DNA of 64,000 nucleotides from Cinnamomum chago. Lineage: Eukaryota; Streptophyta; Magnoliopsida; Laurales; Lauraceae. Position numbers and translations under genes: made by a program. The stretch's first letter is position 1. Each line of letters opens with the position of its first letter. Where the stretch lies: assembly GCA_038049695.1 (NCBI GenBank), contig CP142451.1, positions 42,543,001 to 42,607,000 on the forward strand, given 5' to 3'. The notes under the pieces were generated by a model. That model saw nothing but the letters and a program-made list of their open reading frames with translations. It was not told the origin of the DNA and did no database searches. This document shows positions 11,672 to 23,300 of the stretch, piece after piece.

Positions 11672-12368
11672 GTTTGCTTACAACAATAGTTACCACTCGA
11701 GCATTGGGATGGCGCCTTTTGAGGCTTTGTATGGCAGAAGGTGTAAGACACCTGTTTGTTGGGAAGAGGTCGGAATTCGCAGTTTCCATGGACCGACTAT
11801 AGTAAGTGAAACGAGCGATAAAGTGAAGTTGATCCAAGAACGCCTAAAAGTGTCCTAGAGTAGACAGAAGCGCTATGCAGACTCCCACCGCAGAGACTTA
11901 CAATTCAAAGAAGGAGATAAGGTTTTCTTGAAAGTGTCACCTACGAGAGGAACATTGAGATTTGGACAGAAGGGCAAGTTATCACGGAGGTACATTGGAC
12001 CATACGACATTATGAGCAAGATCGGTGATGTGGCTTATAGGTTAGCCTTACCACCTGAGCTATCCGGCGTACATGATGTCTTCCATGTGTCTATGTTAAA
12101 GAAGTACGTTCCTGACCTTTTGCATGTATTTTGGCCTGAGCCATTGAAGATCAGAGAAGATGCCACCTATGTTGAGAAGCCCGTTCAGATCATTGATACG
12201 AAGGAACAAGAGTTGAGGACTCGGACTATTCAATGGGTGAAAGTACTTTGGGAGAATCATGGATCGGAAGAGGCAACGTGGGAATTACGAGACCAAGTAC
12301 ATAAGAAGTACCCACATCCACTACCTGAGGTGAGTTTTATATTTCATTTGGAGGACCAAATGTCCTAA
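11652..12368 (+). pseudogene. D2 integrase C-terminus and chromodomain
   Basis: 11652-11858 reads CEFAYNNSYHSSIGMAPFEALYGRRC, the end of the integrase core, and stops at 11856. 11928-12368 is open (146 codons): RGTLRFGQKGKLSRRYIGPY and VFHVSMLKKYVPD form the integrase C-terminal domain. EKPVQIIDTKEQELRTRTI, VKVLWENH and EEATWELRD form a chromodomain. Chromodomains of this lineage direct insertion to heterochromatin, which fits the setting. Confidence 0.85.
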
Positions 12369-12379
12369 GGGGTGGAGGA
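12366..12379 (+). other. Polypurine tract, D2
   Basis: Purine-rich AAGGGGTGGAGGA directly precedes the 3' LTR start TGTAAGACCCCG at 12380. This is the expected plus-strand priming site. Confidence 0.88.
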
Positions 12380-12886
12380 TGTAAGACCCCGTCCCGAGTG
12401 ACCTCGATTAACATTAATTAAGTTGTGTTTTAGTTTTAAGCGTGTTTAGTGGATTTTGATTAAATTGGGAATATAATAGATTTTGATATAGTTTTGGGAA
12501 TTTTGATTTGCATTGTGATTAGTAGGGCCCTTTGGGGGTTCCTTCTTTATGACCTTACATGCGCTTGAAGACTTATCGGAGATTCTTGCATTCATTGTTT
12601 TAATCTTGTTTTATTTGTATTGTTAACCCCTACAACTTTCATGTTGATCCCGTCCCCGTTCGAGATCCCGAAACCCGATTCCCTAGCATTGAGGGCAAAA
12701 CAGTCATTGTACACTAAATCTGTACCAAAAACTTGATATCCCCGAAACCCGTGAAACATATACTTTTTAAAAACTAGATATTTCGGCGATCATTTCTTCC
12801 TTCTTTGTTGAATTCATCCGAGATCCTGAAAGACATGATTTCAGCCGAAAGGGTGTCTTAAGTAGTGGGACCCATTCCCATTTGCT

Positions 12887-12894
12887 TATATAAA
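12887..12894 (+). promoter_or_regulatory. Candidate TATA box in D2 3' LTR
   Basis: TATATAAA followed by GAGAAC, about 507 bp from the LTR start. S2 keeps TATATAAG at the same place (45459-45466, minus), followed by the related GAACCC block. S1, S3, S4 and S5 have diverged TATA sequences but keep this block. It lies about 250 bp upstream of the conserved donor-like site. Confidence 0.5.
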
Positions 12895-13139
12895 GAGAAC
12901 ACATCTTCCTCATTTCCCTTTTTTCGAGCACAAGCTTTAACCTAGGGTTTCTTGCAACTTTTTCCTTCTTCTTCTTGCTCTCTCTATCTCAATCTCCTAC
13001 CAAACTTGCACCAACATCAAAATGGACTTCACCATTCTCTTCCTCATCTTGAAGGCTATCTTTTGATACCATTTGTGAAGAAAACCTCTCATTCCAAGAT
13101 CTTCTTTGAGCTAGCTCTTGCCATGTAAAGGTCATCCAA

Positions 13140-13145
13140 GTAAGC
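13140..13145 (+). promoter_or_regulatory. LTR splice-donor-like GTAAGC (D2)
   Basis: CATCCAA|GTAAGC, the D2 member of a site found in all seven gypsy LTRs here that retain this region. It may pair with the acceptor-like tract before gag. Confidence 0.4.
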
Positions 13146-13522
13146 AATCTTCTCCATCTTCTAGTTTTGTATTCTTCTAGTCCTAGAGAAGTTTCATCTC
13201 TATTATTGTGAGTTCTATCTTCTTCATTCATTGTTTGACCCATTTTAGGGTTTGTTTTGAGGGGTTTTGTTTGCGCTTGTAGGATTCTTAAGAGAGCTTT
13301 GTTTAGTAGCTTGATTTCCTTGATTAAAAGACCCAAGGCAAGTGGATGAGTTAATAATATGAGCTTTCAATAGTTTTCATGAGGAATGTGGTTGATTTGT
13401 CATTTCCATTCATATTTATTGGCTTGCATTGATTTTTGAAATAAATGCTTTGAATGAACCTTGTTAAATCATTTAATGTTTTGGAAACATGTTGGTTATG
13501 GTACTTGTTGTCTTTTAGATAT

Positions 13523-15427
13523 TGAAAGTCCTGGGATCCTAACCCTAGAGGGGGAGGGGGAGGGGGAGGGGGGGGGGGTGAATAGGGTGAGCTACAATAT
13601 GTGACCAATATAGACAAATTTTAACTTCTTTAAATTAAATTAGTCACAAGTGATGATTATCAAACAAAATGCGGAAGCTTAATAAAAACAATCACCACAA
13701 AGCAAGCACCATCACACAAGAATTTATAGTGGTTCGTCCTCAATGCCTATATCCACTACCGGCTTGTGATCCAACACCCCACCGGATTTCCACTATTTAT
13801 GCTTTTCAATAGGCTAAGCAATAACCTTTACAATGATGTTTTTCAAGGCTTAACATCAACCTATTACACTATGCTTTTTCATAGGCTAAGCAATAACCTC
13901 TTCAACCAAAGGTTGATTATCTCTCTAAGTAGTGTCTAACATACACTTGATGGAGATACAATTTATAGTTCATTACAATGCCTCTTAATTAGGCGGATAT
14001 GGAAGTGAAAAACTAATTCACACACACACACACACTATGAATGCAAAGATGAATGCTCAATGTGTATGTATGATGTCCTCAATCATTTTCAAAATGAAAG
14101 CTCATAAATGTATGCCTAAGGCTTTTGAAAGTTTTAGCTCATAAAAACATTTATGATTGAGGAAAGAATGCAAGTCTCATGTTAAAAATAACTTGTAAAA
14201 GATATACATTTGTATCCTAAACAAATTGTGAAATTCTAAGCACAAAACATGTGATGCATAGGGATGTCAATCAAATCAACAATGTAGCTCATAAAACATA
14301 AAAAATAGATTTGATTGAAAATAGGGGACAAATCATATGTACTTATAAAATTAACTTGAATATGATATACCTATCAAAGAAAAGCAAGTTGTAAAACTTT
14401 AAGACAAAGTTACATATGATTTGTAAAGATGTTGAATCCAAAACATAAGATATATTTGAAAGTGATTTTCTTATGATGAAAAACAACAACCATAGATTCA
14501 ACCAAGTATAGGAATCATGTTACATATAATTTCAAAGATTCTTTCATTAACATGATCTACTTAGATTTACCAATTAAAGTACTACTTGGATTGAATCAAG
14601 GTGATGCATCCAAAACAATAGATCAATTCAAAACATAAACATGTTAAGGACACAACAAATCATAGTTTACCATGCTAGAAAAGATTTACCAATAATTAAA
14701 GCAAAGCATGAAAACATATGGTTAACGAAGGTAGAGCTTACTTAGAGATTTAACTTCATTAATCCAAGCTTTAGCTCTCCTAATGACCCCTTTCATCCCT
14801 TAGCTCATTCCCCTTTGATTTGCCTCAAAACCACTCAAGGATGGCCTAAAAATCCCTAACTTTTGGCAAAGGAATGAACTAGTATTTATAGCCAAAACAG
14901 CCCAACGGCTAGTCCCCGGTCGACCTGGCTCTTCCCCGGTCGACCTGGCCTTCACAACGGTCATAAAACTGACCGTTTGACAGAGGCACAACGGCTCTTT
15001 CCCAGTCGACCCGCAGAGGGCTCGGTCGACCGGGGTCGACCCGGGCCCGGGACCAAAATTCCCAAAAAATGCATATTTTGCATATTTCAAAGTATATTCA
15101 TGTGGGACCTCTTGGGCCATTAAATCAAGCTTGAAAACACGTTTTAAATCAATCTAAGGGTTTTAAAACATGAAACATAAAAAGCCTAAAACGTTTTGAA
15201 AGATATAAACCATAGGCTTGCTTGATTTCTAAAACTTCTTTTTCAAAACAAATGCATCCAAGATAAAAAACAAAACATGCATAAATCAATATTTAATCAA
15301 GTCTAAAAACCAATGCATGTATAAATCAAGATTTCAAGATTTTCTAAATCAATGAATATGTGTGTAAATCAAATGATGCTAGAATGATAATGCATCCATC
15401 AAATTGCAATACACAAAATTCCTAACA
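13523..15427 (-). repeat. Sirevirus solo LTR inside D2 3' LTR
   Basis: 1905 bp on the minus strand, from TGTTAGGAATTTTGTG at 15427 to TTGAAAG-type end (LTR end ...GGACTTTCA) at 13523. It is flanked by TSD GATAT (13518-13522 and 15428-15432), with no internal region. It is closest to the 3' LTR of element B. It carries a G-rich tract (13550-13578), AGCCT-loop hairpins (13797-13900), an AACGGTCA/TGACCGTT inverted repeat (14956-14977), GTCGACC palindromes, and a TATAAATACT box (complement of 14881-14890) beside CCCAACGGCTA (14901-14911). Confidence 0.93.
13550..13578 (+). repeat. G-rich tract with G-quadruplex potential
   Basis: Runs of five G separated by single A, then a run of about 11-12 G, on the plus strand (C-rich in the sense of the LTR). 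It lies at the U5 end of the Sirevirus LTR next to the conserved GTGAATAGGGTG. Related tracts occur at the ends of the C LTRs. Confidence 0.9.
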
Positions 15428-15644
15428 GATATATCTTAAATGAATATTTGTGATTTGGTTTCTCTTTCCTCTTGTCGTTGTTGTGGTTAAGAAGGAGGTG
15501 ATGGAATGAACACATATTGGAGTTTTTGAGAAGTGTACATAGATGTATTGGAGGAGCTCTTAACTCAGTTTTATTGCAGGGATTAAATGAAAGTGAGGAG
15601 AATGGTTTTGAGGAGGGAAAATGGCTTAAATCTGAACATAGTGG

Positions 15645-15960
15645 GTGTTTCCCGCACCTGGCGGTCAGCCAGTGATCACCTGTCGGCTAGCCATCTGGTG
15701 ACTGGCGGCTAACCACTAGCTAGCCGAACAGTCGTGATTACTTTTCCAGAGAGCAACATTTTCCTCCTAAAGGCACGGTTAGCCTCACGGTTAGCAAACG
15801 GCTAACCGCCTAACCCATCAGCGGCTAACCATCAGCCAACCGAACCATTTCTGTTACATTTCCAGTAACCTATTTTTCTGTCAGGCCAACCGCGGTCAGC
15901 CGCTAACCCAACGGCAGCTAACCGCCATCTGATCGCTAGGTAACCGAAATCACCCAGACA
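15645..15960. repeat. CGGCTAACCG / GCGGTTAGCC cluster (D2 3' LTR)
   Basis: More than a dozen copies of CGGCTAACC, CGGTTAGC and GCGGTCAGCC variants in both orientations within about 300 bp, able to pair with each other. The same cassette type is in S4 (about 40005-40440) and a related one in the CACTA element (about 37074-37405). Confidence 0.85.
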
Positions 15961-17492
15961 ACTATATTCCAGAGAGCTCCTCGCTAGAGTGATGAGCTTT
16001 GTCGGTCGAAGGCTATGTTTGGGACAATGATGAATTGTTTAAACGTTTTGGGGTTATTCATTGAGAACCCCTTTATATCAGGGAGATTTACTAGGCAACG
16101 TATGAGGCCATTCGAGAAAGAACCCACATCACGAAGATTTCATTTGAAGTTTTGAAAAATTCAAAGTATATAAGGAGCCTGGGATGTCCCCAAACTCAAA
16201 GAGTACCAAGTTGTTATTAGATCGACATACGGGATCCCTATTCACTTTAAACAAATCTTGAACCCCGGTACTTGTCTTGAGATTTTGAAATATTCATTTG
16301 TATTCTTCTATTTCTCGAACTTCCCATGTATTCTCGAAAATGTTGAAATTGCAATTGTAGCATCTTGCTAGTCCGATAAGCATGCCCGAATTGATATGAC
16401 AGTTGTGCCTTTGAGCACCCCGTCCTGTTTATTTATGTACTTGCACTTGATGTATTTCATACATATTTTTAATCTTGTCATTTGACCTATGAGTCGGCAC
16501 CACTAAGCTTGGATAACCTTGTCAGTCTGATCCACTGACTTGGAGATCCCCCTCTTGTCCCGCCAGCTGCAGTTTGGATCCCGCTACCCGATTATTACCG
16601 TGGTCTTGTCCCGATGCCGCAGATTGCTACTGTGGTTCCCGATGCCCGACTCGCTACCGTGGTCATGTATAGTATATGTATATGTATTTATAAGATCCAC
16701 TGTTTCTCCTCACCTCGAGTGACTGAGATCAGTGCCTAGTTATTGTTCTGTCACTTTAGTGATAGAGGACTTAGCTTCGTGTGGTTGTCATCTTGCTTGT
16801 TTCCTGTTTCCTTGGTTACATGTACATGTTTTATAATGCACACTTGTATTTGAATAAATGTTTTATCTTTTCATGGAAATTGTTATTGAGACATGTTTTA
16901 AATGCTTTTGAAGGTAAATTCATTTATTATTATATTGTCATTGTATTTTACCCATTTGCCAAACCGTCGTGTTTGACCCACTCTTTGGTACTCAGGTCCC
17001 GTTGTTGGTTATCCCGAGGAGGAGCACGAGGAGGCGGTCGGAGGACTGCACCATTAATAGTTGAGTGGCATGCTGATGATGTTATTTAGACATTGGATTG
17101 CTAGAGAGAGATAACATTTTGGGAGAACTTTTAACCATTCTTTTGGGGATTGGTATTTTGTTTGTATTGGTCTTTGTTGGCCTCTATTTTTGTGAAATAT
17201 AATTAAATGATATTTGTATAAACTTTAACTTACTTTTGGGTAACATGCTAATGATCATTGCTCATTCTGATACAGTACTATACTTGTGTTATTATCTTTA
17301 TGATTAGAGATGGATTGAATATTTGATTTGCTACACGCTTCCGCACTTAATAAAAATGTTCATATATGGTTTTGATATCCTCACCGCGGATACCTGTGGG
17401 AAATTAAATTAATGTATGGCATTAAACCGATGTGGTACATCATTAGTCCCGATCCCGGATTAGTCCTTCGGGCCCGGTCCGGGGTCGCGACA

Positions 17493-18097
17493 ATATTCAT
17501 GACGATGGCTTCTCTTACCCATATGTCGTGATGTACCAAATATATGCTGTATTCTGATATATTCACATCTCTTTTATTATTCATACACTACCCTCCCCAT
17601 CGTTTCTGTTGCATTCTGATATTCTGTCTTTATTATCGAGGTACTAATCATGCAGGTACAATTGGGATTAAGTGTGGCCTTCTTCCATATCTGTTATTAT
17701 AATGTATTGTCATCTAAATATGCCTATTTGCCTGGCTCATCGAGCTTGACCCAATCCTTGGTGCTTTCAGGTACCTTTCCCTCTTTTTTTGCTTGGTAGT
17801 TGATCTATTTTCATAGGTTTCTAAGAGTGATGCGGTTGGTGCATCGAGAGACAACTAACACTTAGAGTTATTATTTCTTCCCTTTATTTGTAACTGGTCG
17901 TGTTGGCCTAGGATTGTACTTAGTTTAATTTTGGAAAGTACCTTGTAATCCCTTAAAGTGAAATTAAATTGAACGGCATTGCCCATTTACATTCATATGA
18001 GATTCATACTCATTCATGTTATTGAATTTTCTGATTCTCTTAAGTACTTTCTCATAGCATTCTGCGCTTTGAGGCGCCCGGATTTTGGGGTGTTACA
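17493..18097 (+). repeat. 3' part of an older gypsy-like LTR
   Basis: No gene. The block 'catcgagcttgacccaatccttggtgctttcaggtacc' corresponds to the U5 landmark of the other gypsy LTRs, and the stretch ends in GGTGTTACA, a plausible LTR end. The sequence begins immediately after D2, suggesting that D2 inserted into it; the rest would lie upstream of the window. Confidence 0.5.
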
Positions 18098-18194
18098 GAG
18101 GGCAGGCGGGCGACAGTGGGAGGGCGGCAATAGGCGGCGGGCAGAGAAAGGGAGAAAGACATGGCAAGGGAGAGGGAGAGAAACAGGGAGAAGG
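18098..18194. other. Short purine/GC-rich spacer, unassigned
   Basis: 97 bp rich in GGGAGG, GGCGGG and GAGAGGG between the old LTR end and the E6 LTR start. No PBS, coding potential or recognised repeat is visible. Confidence 0.5.
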
Positions 18195-18476
18195 TGTAAC
18201 ATCCCGGAATTTCAAGGTTGTAATTAGCTTAGTTAATTGTGCTTTTAGTTAATTAAGCTTGTTTATAAGCTAAGTAGGTCCGATTAATCAATAGAGTCGC
18301 ATGTGCGAAGTTGGGTTGAGATTCGAGCCCGTTTGGGTACAGTAGGGGTGTCACGCCCCCAAACCGGAACCTCGGGTGCGCGAATGGGATTAATGGTGAT
18401 TATTTTTTCCCAAGATCCGCGTGTGTGAAGACAATACATTCCAATACACTCTGAATACATTCCAACAAAGATGAAT

Positions 18477-19024
18477 TTTTAAGTCATATCTAATAGTTTT
18501 CAAAATCCTTTGATTGCAATTTTATCATAATAGATTTGTATCTTTGCTCATTTAGTTACATTCTTTTTATGCAAATTGTTTTTGTTGTCTTACATTGCTT
18601 GGTTGGGTATGGTGTCATTGATTAGCATGTTTGTGCCTAACTTGGTATATATTTTCATTAATGCAAATTGATGATTATTTATGTGCTTTATAGTAAAATC
18701 TTTTATTTGAGCTTAATAAGTACATATGTGATTTAGTGTGCTAAGCTCATTTGGTATAATCTTCATATCCATTTTTCATTGCATTGTAAGCTTAGTACAT
18801 TTGCTATGACTGGAGATATTGCATGATAGATTAATGGATCATTTTAGATGAATTGGAATTAAACCATTGTTCTTAATAGGTATACCCATATATGAGATCC
18901 TTTTTCATCTATATGCGATCCATGATATCCTTCTAACTTCATACCTTATTGTGCTTGCATAGTTATATTCTTTATTGTTGATTTGGTATGAGTTAGATCT
19001 TGTGTGTTGATTGATCATCTCTAT
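18477..19024 (+). other. Element B stem-loop array, left part
   Basis: AT-rich and non-coding. Clear units: arms GAGCTTA (18709-18715) and TAAGCTC (18742-18748) around a TAAGTACATATG loop motif; and arms of 13 bp with one bulge (18932-18945 and 18985-18997) around CATAGTTATATTCTTT. These arms do not match the A units in sequence but keep the design of private stem and shared loop. Confidence 0.6.
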
Positions 19025-19039
19025 CACTACTAGAAAATA

Positions 19040-19380
19040 GGGTTTTTATATCGGTTACAAAAACTGCCTTATATCGGTTTTTCATATAACCGATATAATA
19101 TCTTCAGTCAAGGTTTTTTATATCGGTTAATATTTTTTTATATCGGTCAATTTTTTTTATATCGGTTACACAGGAACCGACATAATAATCTCTATATATA
19201 ATATCGGTTAGAAAATATATGATATTAATTTCTATATTTTATATCGGTTATTATGAAACCGATATTATATACACATATTTTATATCGGTTATTATGAAAC
19301 CGATATTATATACACATATTTTATATCGGTTATTATGAAACCGATATTATATACACAATGATTTTACATCGGTTTTAAAA
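19040..19380. repeat. CACTA left subterminal repeats, with 3 x 41-bp tandem
   Basis: Repeated TATATCGGTT and its complement. From 19242 to 19364 a 41-bp unit is repeated three times; each unit is itself an inverted repeat, TATCGGTT-attatg-AAACCGATA. Subterminal repeats of this kind are transposase-binding sites in En/Spm elements. Confidence 0.85.
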
Positions 19381-19389
19381 TCCCTTAAT

Positions 19390-20340
19390 ATGCTGCTCCC
19401 CGCGCGGGCTCAGTCGTTCTTTCCCTCCTTTCTTTTTTCCCAGCGCTCTCTCCCTCCAAAAACCCCTTTCCTCTCACTCTCGCTCACTCCCTCCAAAAAC
19501 CCCTTTCTTTTTTCCCAGCGCTCACTTTCGTTCTCTTTCTCTCTGCTATTTCTCTTTCTTTCTCTCTCTCTCGATCGGCCAACCCTCTATCTCGTTCTCA
19601 CCTGTCCCTCTCGCCATCGTCCTCCATGCGAGCAATACTAGCCGGCCCTCCTCCAACTATTGCACGCACCTCACGACCTATCACCCTCGTCGCCGCCCTG
19701 CGCAGAGTCTCCACCGATCTCAAATCTCATCATCCCTTTCACGATGCCCTCTCCATCGTCGCCATCTCCTCGTGCGCGGAACCTTGCCAGAGCCTCGGCA
19801 GAACCTATCTGGACTCCCCCTCTGGCGCCGATCCTCTCCATTATCACCGACTGCGCTGCTGCCCTGAGGCGACGCTCGTTCAAGCCCAGACACGCCCCTT
19901 TCCCTCTCCACGCCAAACCGCATCACTGCCATCCACAGGTAAGGAACTGCCCCTTCTCTCCCTATCATCTACACCAACTCCACTGCCTTGCACCGTCACA
20001 GCACCTGCGGACAGCCACACCCTTCCCGTCCATCTTCTTCTTTTTTTCTTTCCATCACTCTCTCTCTCTCTTTCTCCTCGCTACATCTGCCCTTCTCCCT
20101 CATCGTGCACCCCTGCACCCCCTTCCCCCCTCTTTCTTTTTCTCTCTTTCTTTCTCCTTCTTCCCCACCTCCACTCCATCTCCCTTCTCCTTCAACACAT
20201 CTCTCTTTCCTTTCTCTTCCACCCTCTCTCATCTCCTTCGCTCACTGCGCTCACCCACTACCCTGCACACCTCCCTCATTGCCCGAGCCCGTCTCTGCAT
20301 CATCTTCTCCATACGCAGTGGCACAACTTTGAATAAGGGA
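19390..20340 (+). other. CT-rich, GC-rich segment resembling a transcript leader or exon
   Basis: Strong CT bias on the plus strand (ctctctctc, ttttctctctttctttctc) and much higher GC than its surroundings. Long overlapping frames (19626-20336, 19660-20364) are low-complexity Pro/Ser/His/Leu translations with no recognised domain, so I do not call them genes. CCACAG|GTAAGGA at 19930-19942 is a good splice-donor match. It could be a captured gene 5' end or the element's own leader. Confidence 0.4.
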
Positions 20341-20364
20341 TTTAGGTTGAAGAAGGCACCCTAA

Positions 20365-23300
20365 ATCCCTATGTAATTGGTATGTGTAGACCCTAGTTTT
20401 TCCCGTCTAGACCATTGATTGATAGGCTTGCCCCAACGAAATCCCAAAATCTCCCAGATTAGAGGGCCCTAATTCTTGAACCAAGTTCGCCTAGATCTCA
20501 TGTCTGTTGCAACCAGAAACAACTATTCTGCTGCGATCCAACTGGCCCACAGTTGATGTCAGCCCCACTGCTCCTCTCTGGCTTGATCCACAGTATCTTT
20601 CTCGAAGGATTTTGTGTAAGATGCTTTCCTTCTTCTCTCACTTCGATTTTTTTTCTTTTTTTGCTTGCAATTGGTATTATGCACACCTTTTCTTCTCTGT
20701 GTAGTTCTACTTTTTGATGAAAAGTATGTGAATGGTTTTAGTTTGAAATTCTCTTGAATTCTGCTTAAATCAAGGTTGTTTATTATTGATATGAAGGTTT
20801 TGCTATTTCCGTGATTTTTTTCTCTCATGTGAATAAGGGCCTGGGAGTGGTTGATTTTTTTTTTGTTTTGCTTGTATCATTGTGGGGTTTTGTCAGTAGT
20901 TTCTAATTTACAGTTTGGAGTTTGTGTTTGCTTGATTTGGATTGGGAAGCAAGAGTTTAGTAAATGAGTTTTGCTTGTTTTGTATTGTTATTTCTCATGA
21001 GATTTGTTTTATTCAATTCTTAATTTTACAACGGAAGCAGGGAAATTCTGCTCAATTCCTATGGATTTTGATTGCAGAGAAGAATTGAGCAAGAAAGAAA
21101 GAAAAATGGGAGTGTTATTGTTGATTCTGTTGATGGGTTTTGTGGTGTGGTGGGGGGCTTTCATTTTTGCTGGGTTTTGATGGGAAACAAATTGCAGAGC
21201 ATATATGAAGTTATGGTTTTGGGTGTTGCAGGCAATGCTCAGATGAGGGTTGGGATGTGATGGGGTGCTTTAATGATGTGTTAATTGATATGGCTATAGT
21301 GGTTTGCAAATGGGTATACATTGGATTTGATAGAATTTCATCTAATGCATGGTTTCTTGTTTCTGAATAGTTGGTATTGGGCATCTCAACTTGGCGGTCA
21401 GCAGTCAGCATAGGATTATTATTTTTACTATAATTTAGAAGCTTTCCAAGGTATGATCCTCTAACTCCCTTTCTTCTCTACCAATGATCTCTACCCTTCT
21501 ATTCGGATTGGATTTTGATGTAATTGTGATATCTTTGTCATGTTCATAATCTTATTGTCATTGTTGATTTTGAGCAAGGTCAGCGAGGCCCTTCATGGGA
21601 GTTGGAGGTATGAGATTACCTTTGTTATGATGAAGCAACAATATCATTGAACCTCTCTAACCATTTCTTAGTTTATGAATAGAGTATTATTAGAGTATTA
21701 TTAGCGTATTTTCCTCATTTGTCAACACTGTTACTTTATTCTCTTTTGTATCTTGTTAAATTCCAAAATGAATATAATTAAAAGCATATTGTTTTGCTGT
21801 ACTTGGTTTTGCTGTATCTTGTTAAATTCCAAAATGTGGCACAAATTTGAGCTTGTATTAAATGTTTAAAAGCATATTTTTTTACTGGAATCCACGCTCG
21901 TATTGCTGTTTTGTCAATTAACTTAATAGGTGGTACTGTGTTTCTCGTTTTTTTTCTTATCCTAAGGATTCTAACAGAATTCCCATCATATCTTAAAAAA
22001 ATAAAAAAAATAAAATAAAAAAATTGCTGCTGGGATCTTCTCAGCTCAGTTCAGCTGCTGGGATCTTCTCAGCTGCCTTGCCATCTTCTCTTTAGTCCAG
22101 TGCTGGAATTGGTGGCTTCTCTTTCCTTCTGCTCTCTTCAGCTAGCGATCTTATATGTTTATTATTTCACCTTTTCTATTTTTGTCCTGTTTTCCTAGGT
22201 CCATATTCTTTCCCAACAACCAAATCCATCTTAGAAGACCTGCTTTATTTTTGTTGTCATACTTTATAGGGGCCCCTACTTTATGTCCACCATTCTTTTT
22301 TATCATCTATATAAAGCTTGTTCTACACTAGCAATTGTATCATATTGGAAAAGTTCTTTAATCTATGGTCTGATACAGGGTCAAGCCAAACAGAAAAAAG
22401 ATGGTGGATTTGCTTGGCTTGGGGGCATTATTATTATTTTTTAATTTTAATAACGCCGGTTTCAGTAAGGTCTTTGACCCAACATGACTAATCCATTGGG
22501 AGGCGCCTACTAAACCCGCACAAACGCACACCGGGCAAATATGGGGCTGGTTTCTTAGTTGGGCATATGGATCCCCAATCCGTGAGTGATTAAAATAAAT
22601 AGGGCTGGGTCGGTTTATCTTAATCAAGACTCAAGAGTAACTTTAGTTGTCACATATACTCAAAGAAAATAAAGTTCATTGATTATAAACAATCCAAGTT
22701 GATGGAAATTTTATTGTGATTGAGAAATAAGTTCTTAAGTTTGATATAAATTAGACCAAGTTGCAAGGAGATGGTCCTTCCCATTCCACTGTGGGGGGGA
22801 ATTTATTGTCATCCATTTTCCACTTGAAAAGAATGGGGGTTTTGCAAGAGATATCTCTTGTTCCATATGATTTAGCTGATCTTTCAGATGAGGGAAGCTT
22901 CTTGGTCTTACAGATATGCTACCTAGTATTACCTTAGTTTACTGCTTTCCTCTCTATCTACTGTTGTTTAGCAACACATCCCTATACTTCATAACATTCT
23001 TTCCATCTAATGCCTGATGGTGATCACAATTCACATCCAACATCACTCTCACATGCTTCTCTCCTGAATCCTGTAATTTGGTTATAATCTTAATGATGGA
23101 GATGGTGCATGTAAGTGAGTACTGAATCATAAATTGGATTATTCAAGTCATGTCAGTTAAGCATGTTGTTATGCTTATATCTTCTTATCTAACATCTTAA
23201 TAAAAAAGTGGTCAACATGACTTTTGTGCATCAGTGAGAGAGATTGATTTTTGGTTTTGGAATCAGGTCGATCTGACTTCAGGTTTTGAAGTTATGAATT

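Larger units (their letters stand above)
2926..17492 (+). mobile_element. Degenerate Ty3/gypsy chromovirus (Tekay/Del-like), element D2
   Basis: Order in plus orientation: truncated 5' LTR (2926-3617), decayed PBS, gag, protease, RT, RNase H, integrase, chromodomain, PPT, and a complete 3' LTR (12380-17492) containing a Sirevirus solo LTR. Gag is split by solo LTR S1. The coding region has several stops and frameshifts. The chromodomain after integrase and the LTR of about 3.2 kb (without the insertion) point to the Tekay/Del group. The 5' end was lost at the junction with D1, so no TSD can be checked; ATATT follows the 3' LTR. Confidence 0.9.
12380..17492 (+). repeat. 3' LTR of D2, interrupted by a Sirevirus solo LTR
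   Basis: Starts TGTAAGACCCCGTCCCGAG and ends GGGGTCGCGACA. Without the insertion (13523-15427 plus one TSD) it is about 3203 bp, close to S3, S4 and S5. Landmarks: a TATATAAA box at 12887; a GTAAGC donor-like site at 13140; a cluster of CGGCTAACCG-type inverted motifs at about 15645-15960; GC-rich CCCGATNCC repeats at 16560-16670; a region around 16670-16720 leading into TTTCTCCTCACC; and 'cctcaccgcggatacctgtggg' near the end. Confidence 0.92.

Noticed and set aside
19626-20364. Long overlapping ORFs of 234-236 codons in the CACTA
   Set aside because: Low-complexity Pro/Ser/Leu translations of CT-rich DNA, open in several frames at once, with no recognised domain.
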